Source of the DNA: Neorhizobium tomejilense
GTDB lineage: Bacteria; Pseudomonadota; Alphaproteobacteria; Rhizobiales; Rhizobiaceae
Length of the DNA: 64,000 nt
Assembly (NCBI GenBank): GCA_002968845.1
Contig: PVBG01000003.1
Coordinates: 186,001-250,000, forward strand
Reading direction: 5' to 3'
A program made the position numbers and the translations under genes. Below, in pieces: positions 59,325-64,000 of the stretch (the first letter of the stretch is position 1; the number at the start of each line of letters is the position of its first letter). Below the pieces are notes generated by a model that was given only the letters and a program-made list of their open reading frames with translations, was not told where the DNA came from and did not search any database.

Positions 59325-61082
59325 ATGAATCTTTTTGCCGACTTCGAAACAAGAATTAAGAACGCTTTGGAAGGCCTTGATATCATCAAGGAAAAGCGAA
59401 GCGAGATTGATTTTGGCCGTATCGCAGTCGAACCGCCGCGGGACCAGAGCCACGGCGATGTGGCGACCAATGCCGCCATGGTTCTGGCAAAGCCGCTTGG
59501 CACCAATCCGCGTGCGCTTGCCGATATCATCGCCGAAGCGCTGCGTTCCGATGCCGATGTCAGCGAGGTTTCGGTGGCCGGCCCAGGGTTCATCAACATC
59601 CGGCTTGGTGCGCCTTACTGGCAGCGCCTGCTCGCATCGATCATTGCCGAGGGCACGGATTACGGCCGCTCCAAGGTTGGTGCAGAGAAGAAGGCGAATG
59701 TCGAATACGTCTCGGCCAACCCGACCGGCCCGATGCATGTCGGCCATTGCCGCGGCGCTGTGGTGGGCGATGCGCTGGCGAACCTGATGGAGTTTGCCGG
59801 CTACGACGTGACCAAGGAATACTACATCAACGATGCCGGCAGCCAGATCGACATTCTGGCCCGCTCGGTCTTCCTGCGTTACCGCGAGGCATTGGGCGAG
59901 ACGATTGGCGAGATTCCCTCGGGTCTCTATCCGGGCGACTATCTCGTGCCGGTCGGGCAGGCCCTGGCGGCGGAATACGGTCCCCGGCTGCACAACATGC
60001 CGGAAGACGCCTGGATGCCGATCGTCAAGGACACGGCGATCGACGCGATGATGGCGCTGATCCGCGACGATCTCGAAGCACTCAACGTCCATCACGACGT
60101 CTTCTATTCGGAGCGGGCCTTGCACGCCAATGGCGCGCAAAGCATCCGCCAGGCGATCAACGACCTCACCTTCAAGGGGCACGTCTACAAGGGCACGCTG
60201 CCGCCGCCGAAGGGCCAGTTGCCCGAAGACTGGGAGGACCGCGAGCAGACGCTGTTTCGCTCCACCGAAGTGGGCGACGATATGGATCGGCCGCTGATCA
60301 AGTCGGACGGCAGCTATACTTACTTTGCGGCGGACGTTGCCTACTTCAAGGACAAGTTCGATCGTGGTTACGACGAGATGATCTACGTGCTCGGCGCCGA
60401 CCACGGCGGCTACGTCAAACGCCTGGAAGCCGTCGCGCGCGCAGTCTCGGGCGGCAAGGCGAAGCTTACCGTGCTCCTTTGCCAGCTCGTCAAGCTGTAC
60501 CGCAATGGCGAGCCGGTGAAGATGTCGAAGCGTTCCGGCAACTTCGTGACGCTTCGCGAAGTGGTCGACGAGGTCGGCCGCGACGCGGTGCGTTTCATGA
60601 TGCTCTACAGGAAGAGTTCCGAGCCGCTCGATTTCGACTTCGCCAAGGTGACGGAACAGTCGAAGGACAATCCGGTCTTCTACGTGCAGTACGCCCATGC
60701 GCGCTGCTCTTCGGTGTTCCGGCAGGCAAAGGAAGCGTTTCCGGGTCTCGATTTCGATTCGCTCGACCTCAAAGGTTCGACCAGCCTGATCAACGATCCG
60801 AACGAGATGCAGCTGGTCGCCAAACTTGCGGAATACCCCAGGATCGTTGAGGCTGCGGCTCAGGCGCAGGAGCCTCATCGGCTTGCTTTTTACCTCTATG
60901 ATCTGGCAAGTTTCTTCCATGCGCATTGGAATAAGGGTAAAGAACAACCGGAATTACGCTTTGTTAACGATAAAAACCGAGAATTGAGTATTGCCAGGCT
61001 TGGGCTGGTGCATGCTGTCGCCTCTGTTTTGAAGTCAGGACTTGGGATCACGGGCACTGCGGCACCGGAAGAAATGCGGTAG
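59325..61082 (+). CDS. argS: Arginyl-tRNA synthetase
   Basis: A 585-residue class I synthetase for tRNA-Arg. The N-terminal Add1 domain is followed by the HIGH motif [20 protein letters not shown], the segment [17 protein letters not shown], and the KMSK-type segment [20 protein letters not shown]. The anticodon-binding DALR domain ends the protein ([12 protein letters not shown] and [19 protein letters not shown]). Essential gene. The ATG at 59325 has weak ribosome-site support but matches the family start. It lies 66 bp before the SPOR-domain gene. Confidence 0.98.
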   Translation: MNLFADFETRIKNALEGLDIIKEKRSEIDFGRIAVEPPRDQSHGDVATNAAMVLAKPLGTNPRALADIIAEALRSDADVSEVSVAGPGFINIRLGAPYWQRLLASIIAEGTDYGRSKVGAEKKANVEYVSANPTGPMHVGHCRGAVVGDALANLMEFAGYDVTKEYYINDAGSQIDILARSVFLRYREALGETIGEIPSGLYPGDYLVPVGQALAAEYGPRLHNMPEDAWMPIVKDTAIDAMMALIRDDLEALNVHHDVFYSERALHANGAQSIRQAINDLTFKGHVYKGTLPPPKGQLPEDWEDREQTLFRSTEVGDDMDRPLIKSDGSYTYFAADVAYFKDKFDRGYDEMIYVLGADHGGYVKRLEAVARAVSGGKAKLTVLLCQLVKLYRNGEPVKMSKRSGNFVTLREVVDEVGRDAVRFMMLYRKSSEPLDFDFAKVTEQSKDNPVFYVQYAHARCSSVFRQAKEAFPGLDFDSLDLKGSTSLINDPNEMQLVAKLAEYPRIVEAAAQAQEPHRLAFYLYDLASFFHAHWNKGKEQPELRFVNDKNRELSIARLGLVHAVASVLKSGLGITGTAAPEEMR

Positions 61083-61148
61083 ATATCGCCACCATTTCCC
61101 CACATTGCACTGGCATATGCGTTGTAATGTAGGTGAGTGGACGAGGTA

Positions 61149-64000
61149 ATGGCCGATAACAACCTTGCGCGTAGCCGGAATGATTTGCCGGACTTCTTTG
61201 CCGATGATGACCCGCTGGCTGAACTCGCCCGCATCGTAGGCTACGACGATCTCCCCGTCGCTGCCGGGCCCGGATCATCTTCCGCCGATACTTCATCGAC
61301 TGCGCGGCGGGAGCCGGCGTTCAATCTCGAAGACGAGCTTCTTCAGGAGTTCGAACGTTATGACACGCCGCATCTCGACCCCATTCACGATATCGCGCTT
61401 GACGATGTCCCTCAGCATTTCGCCGCGCCGCCGGTAGAGCCTGAGGAGCTGGAGTTCGTTCCGGCCGAAGCTGCCGCGGTAGAAGTGCCGCAGGCCGATA
61501 GCGCCATCAGTGAGCGCGCTGACATTTTCGGCGACGAGGAGCCTCCGTTGGCGGTTGATGCCGTTGACGCGAACGTTGCTGCGGAACCGGTATTCGAGCC
61601 GGCTGTCGAATCCGCGCGCATGGAGCCCGTTTTCGATCTGCCCGACTTTCCCGCTGCAGGCTCGATGTCGCCCGCCGCGTCGGCAGAAGACCCCGCGGAG
61701 GAATTCGATCTCGCTGCGGAGCTGGAAAACTCGATTGCGGCCGAGTCCGAGGCGGCGTTCGAGCCGGAAGGGACGTTGGAGCCCGAAGCGAGATTCGAGC
61801 CGGAAGTCCGGTTCGTACCTCGGGCGGCATTCGAACCCGAGACGGCCCCCGAGGCCCAGGCGGCGTTCGAGCCTGAAGCGAAATTGGAACCCGAAGCGAA
61901 GTTTGAGCAGGAGCCGAAGACGGAGAGGGGCAGGGGCGCCTACATTCCCGGGTTCCGGATGCCGCTCAGCAATTTCAGCGTAGCACGAGACGTCTCCGCG
62001 GCCTCCGCACAGGCGGCTGCAGCCGCTTCTCAAGTAACTGCACCCGCGCCGAACGAATATGCGGTCGAGCCTCCGGTCCTGAACGATATCCCGAGCCCGA
62101 AGATCGAGCCGGCACCGGCTGCCGAGCCGCCGGCTTTCGCAAAGGCCCCGGAGCCTGCGCCGATCGCCGCCGCACCGCAAAAGGATCGGTTCTCCGCGCT
62201 TGACGAACTGATCTACGACGTCCAGCGTTATACGCTGCCGACATCGAACGGCCAGCCGCTCGTGAAGCCTGTGGCGAAGCCCGAGCCGGCCGTGACCCCC
62301 GCCGCCGCATTTGTCGCGCCGGCAGCCACCTCTCTCGATACGCCGGTTGCCAAATCCCCGGTTGCCGAACCGAGTCCTCTGGATGAGACGGATCCGTTCT
62401 CCGACGAGGAGTTCGAGTTGGCGCTCGATGGTCTCGAACTCGACCTTGCCGAGATCGTCGTCGAAGAGGCGCAGGCACATCCGGTTCAGGCACCGTCTCC
62501 GGCACCAGCCCCAGCCCCTGTTAAAGCCGAGCCTGCACCTGCTGCCGTTCCTTCCATGGCGCCGGTCGCGCGCGTTGCGCCCGTCACCGCTGCGGCGGCA
62601 CCGGTCGTGGAGACGCAGGCTGTAGAAGAGCCGGAATCGATTGCGGACCTGCCGTTCGATCCGTCCCAGATTGCCGATTCGGAAGACCAGGTGGAGGCGA
62701 TCGCCGAACTCGACGTACCGTCGCTACCGGCAGAAGAGCCGGAACAGCCGCCGGCCTATCGTCCCGATTACGAACTCGACATCGATGCCGAGCTTGCGAC
62801 GCTTCTGGCCGCGCCCGGCAAGCCGTCGCCGGCACGCAAGCCGGAAATCGATATCGCGCCGAGGGGCCGGCAGGCCGCCGCCGAAGCCGCCCGTTCGCCG
62901 AACTATACCGATCTCGACGACTTCGAACGGGCACTGGAAGAGGATTTCCGCCGCAGCCTGACGACGCCGCTGCCTGCCGCCGAGCACGAAGAACTGCATT
63001 ATTCCGACGCCGACTATGTCGCGACCGTCGAGAACGCCCGCCGTTCCGTCCGCAGCTGGGCTGTGCCGCTGGTCCTTGCCGGGGTTGTGATCCTTGGAGG
63101 TTTCGGCGCCTACGCGTTCTTCGGCAGCAGCGTGTCGGGTGTCGTGTCGGGCGGCGAACCGGTCGTCATTGCCGCAGACAACGAACCGATCAAGATTGCG
63201 CCGGAAAATCCGGGCGGCAAGACTGTCCCCAACCAGGACAAGGCGGTCTACGACCGTGTCGCCGGCGTTTCGCCGAAAGATCCGAAGCAGCGCACCCTGA
63301 TCTCCTCCAACGAGGAGCCTATCGACGTCGTGCAGAAGACCCTGATGCCCGATACGCTGCCGCTCGAAGGCGAGAACGATATCGAGCCGACCGATGTCGG
63401 CGAGACGGAGGATCCACGCCTCCTGCCGCAGGATCGGACCGCGCAGAACAATACCGCTGCTGAGCAGCAGCCCGTGACCGTCATGCCGCGCAAGGTCAAG
63501 ACGATGATCGTCCGCCCCGACGGCAAGCTGGTCGAGCAGGAAATTGCAGCCCCGGCGCTTGCCGCGCCGGAAACCGTCAAGCTGCCCGCCGCCGGCGCCA
63601 AGCCGGTTGAAACGGCCGCTGCTTTCCCCGAGAAGGTCCCGGCTTCTGTTCCGGCGACACCGGCCCGTACGCAATCCGTGCCGGCTAACTCGAATGCCGG
63701 CGCTGGCGGTATCCTTCCGGTCTCGGCACCTGCCAATCCGGCCGCTCCGGCCGAACACGTCAACGTGGTGAGAACGAACCCGGTCACGCCGCCCGTCGCA
63801 GCCGCTCCCGCCCAGCCGGCCCCGGCCGCCACGGCGCCTGCTCCTGCGGCCGCACAGGCTCCGACACCTGTCGCTCCGGTTCAGGCTTCTGCACCTGCGG
63901 CGAGGGCTCCGGTTCCGATCGCACGTCCGGCCGAGCAGCCGGTCAACGTGGTCGCTGCGGTTACCGATCAAGGCAATGTCCGTGCGCCGGCCCAGCCGGC
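61149..64000 (+). CDS. SPOR-type envelope protein, partial
   Basis: An open frame of 950 codons from the ATG at 61149 to the window end; the C-terminus is missing. The N-terminal 635 residues are acidic and low in complexity, probably cytoplasmic, with a degenerate run of FEPEA/LEPEA units at about residues 200-260. One transmembrane helix follows (WAVPLVLAGVVILGGFGAYA, about residues 637-656). A Pro/Ala-rich periplasmic linker then runs to the edge. This plan and the position after argS match the large SPOR-domain proteins of Rhizobiaceae, which bind septal peptidoglycan. The SPOR domain itself would lie beyond base 64000 and is not seen. Confidence 0.8.
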   Translation, partial: MADNNLARSRNDLPDFFADDDPLAELARIVGYDDLPVAAGPGSSSADTSSTARREPAFNLEDELLQEFERYDTPHLDPIHDIALDDVPQHFAAPPVEPEELEFVPAEAAAVEVPQADSAISERADIFGDEEPPLAVDAVDANVAAEPVFEPAVESARMEPVFDLPDFPAAGSMSPAASAEDPAEEFDLAAELENSIAAESEAAFEPEGTLEPEARFEPEVRFVPRAAFEPETAPEAQAAFEPEAKLEPEAKFEQEPKTERGRGAYIPGFRMPLSNFSVARDVSAASAQAAAAASQVTAPAPNEYAVEPPVLNDIPSPKIEPAPAAEPPAFAKAPEPAPIAAAPQKDRFSALDELIYDVQRYTLPTSNGQPLVKPVAKPEPAVTPAAAFVAPAATSLDTPVAKSPVAEPSPLDETDPFSDEEFELALDGLELDLAEIVVEEAQAHPVQAPSPAPAPAPVKAEPAPAAVPSMAPVARVAPVTAAAAPVVETQAVEEPESIADLPFDPSQIADSEDQVEAIAELDVPSLPAEEPEQPPAYRPDYELDIDAELATLLAAPGKPSPARKPEIDIAPRGRQAAAEAARSPNYTDLDDFERALEEDFRRSLTTPLPAAEHEELHYSDADYVATVENARRSVRSWAVPLVLAGVVILGGFGAYAFFGSSVSGVVSGGEPVVIAADNEPIKIAPENPGGKTVPNQDKAVYDRVAGVSPKDPKQRTLISSNEEPIDVVQKTLMPDTLPLEGENDIEPTDVGETEDPRLLPQDRTAQNNTAAEQQPVTVMPRKVKTMIVRPDGKLVEQEIAAPALAAPETVKLPAAGAKPVETAAAFPEKVPASVPATPARTQSVPANSNAGAGGILPVSAPANPAAPAEHVNVVRTNPVTPPVAAAPAQPAPAATAPAPAAAQAPTPVAPVQASAPAARAPVPIARPAEQPVNVVAAVTDQGNVRAPAQP

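Overview
The window looks like a chromosomal segment of a Rhizobiaceae bacterium (Alphaproteobacteria, Hyphomicrobiales). GC content and codon use are high and uniform. It carries two DUF982 proteins (a rhizobial family), ExoR and ExoD, a PopZ-like protein next to valS, and a run of erpA, dgt, argS and a SPOR-domain gene. Essential genes (valS, argS) and two tRNA genes argue for the main chromosome. Genus and strain cannot be read from the sequence. All family names come from reading motifs; no database search was run.

Left part (1-24.2 kb), mixed metabolic genes. A cut-off Lrp/AsnC regulator faces alanine dehydrogenase (ald). A PadR regulator follows, with two palindromes placed around its promoter. 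A leftward operon cysK-alaX-sseA-GNAT-small membrane protein joins cysteine synthesis, tRNA-Ala editing and sulfur transfer. Next come an orphan ChrR-like cupin protein, several small proteins, a fused 3-dehydroshikimate dehydratase (QuiC type), an XRE regulator facing a six-gene Mrp/Pha cation/proton antiporter operon (A+B fused, then C, D, E, F, G), a MocR-type regulator, DUF983, a flavin monooxygenase-like protein and recQ.

Middle part (24.2-44.9 kb), transport and catabolism. A ROK repressor faces ugpB-ugpA-ugpE-ugpC, a glycerophosphodiesterase and an inositol-monophosphatase-like gene, which suggests uptake and breakdown of glycerophosphodiesters. A second locus has a complete Dpp/Opp-type ABC transporter, a second closely related binding protein on the opposite strand, a GMC oxidoreductase and two tandem amidohydrolase-2 proteins. 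Similar ATGTATACAT-like palindromes lie upstream of both halves, so I read it as one uncharacterised uptake-and-catabolism system. A four-helix membrane protein and a divergent TetR regulator sit inside it.

Junction (44.85-46.0 kb). The 3' end of tRNA-Asn is duplicated (20 of 21 bases) about 1.05 kb downstream, in the orientation expected for integration into a tRNA gene. The interval holds an excisionase-like HTH gene and a small membrane protein but no integrase. It may be the remnant of an integrated element.

Right part (46.0-64 kb), core chromosome. It holds exoD, several small genes (one a 34-residue membrane peptide), tRNA-Cys, a pcm-like methyltransferase, a popZ-like gene, valS, a FadL-type porin, exoR, xthA, erpA, dgt, argS and a long SPOR-type envelope protein that runs off the end. 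Hairpin terminators separate most of these units.
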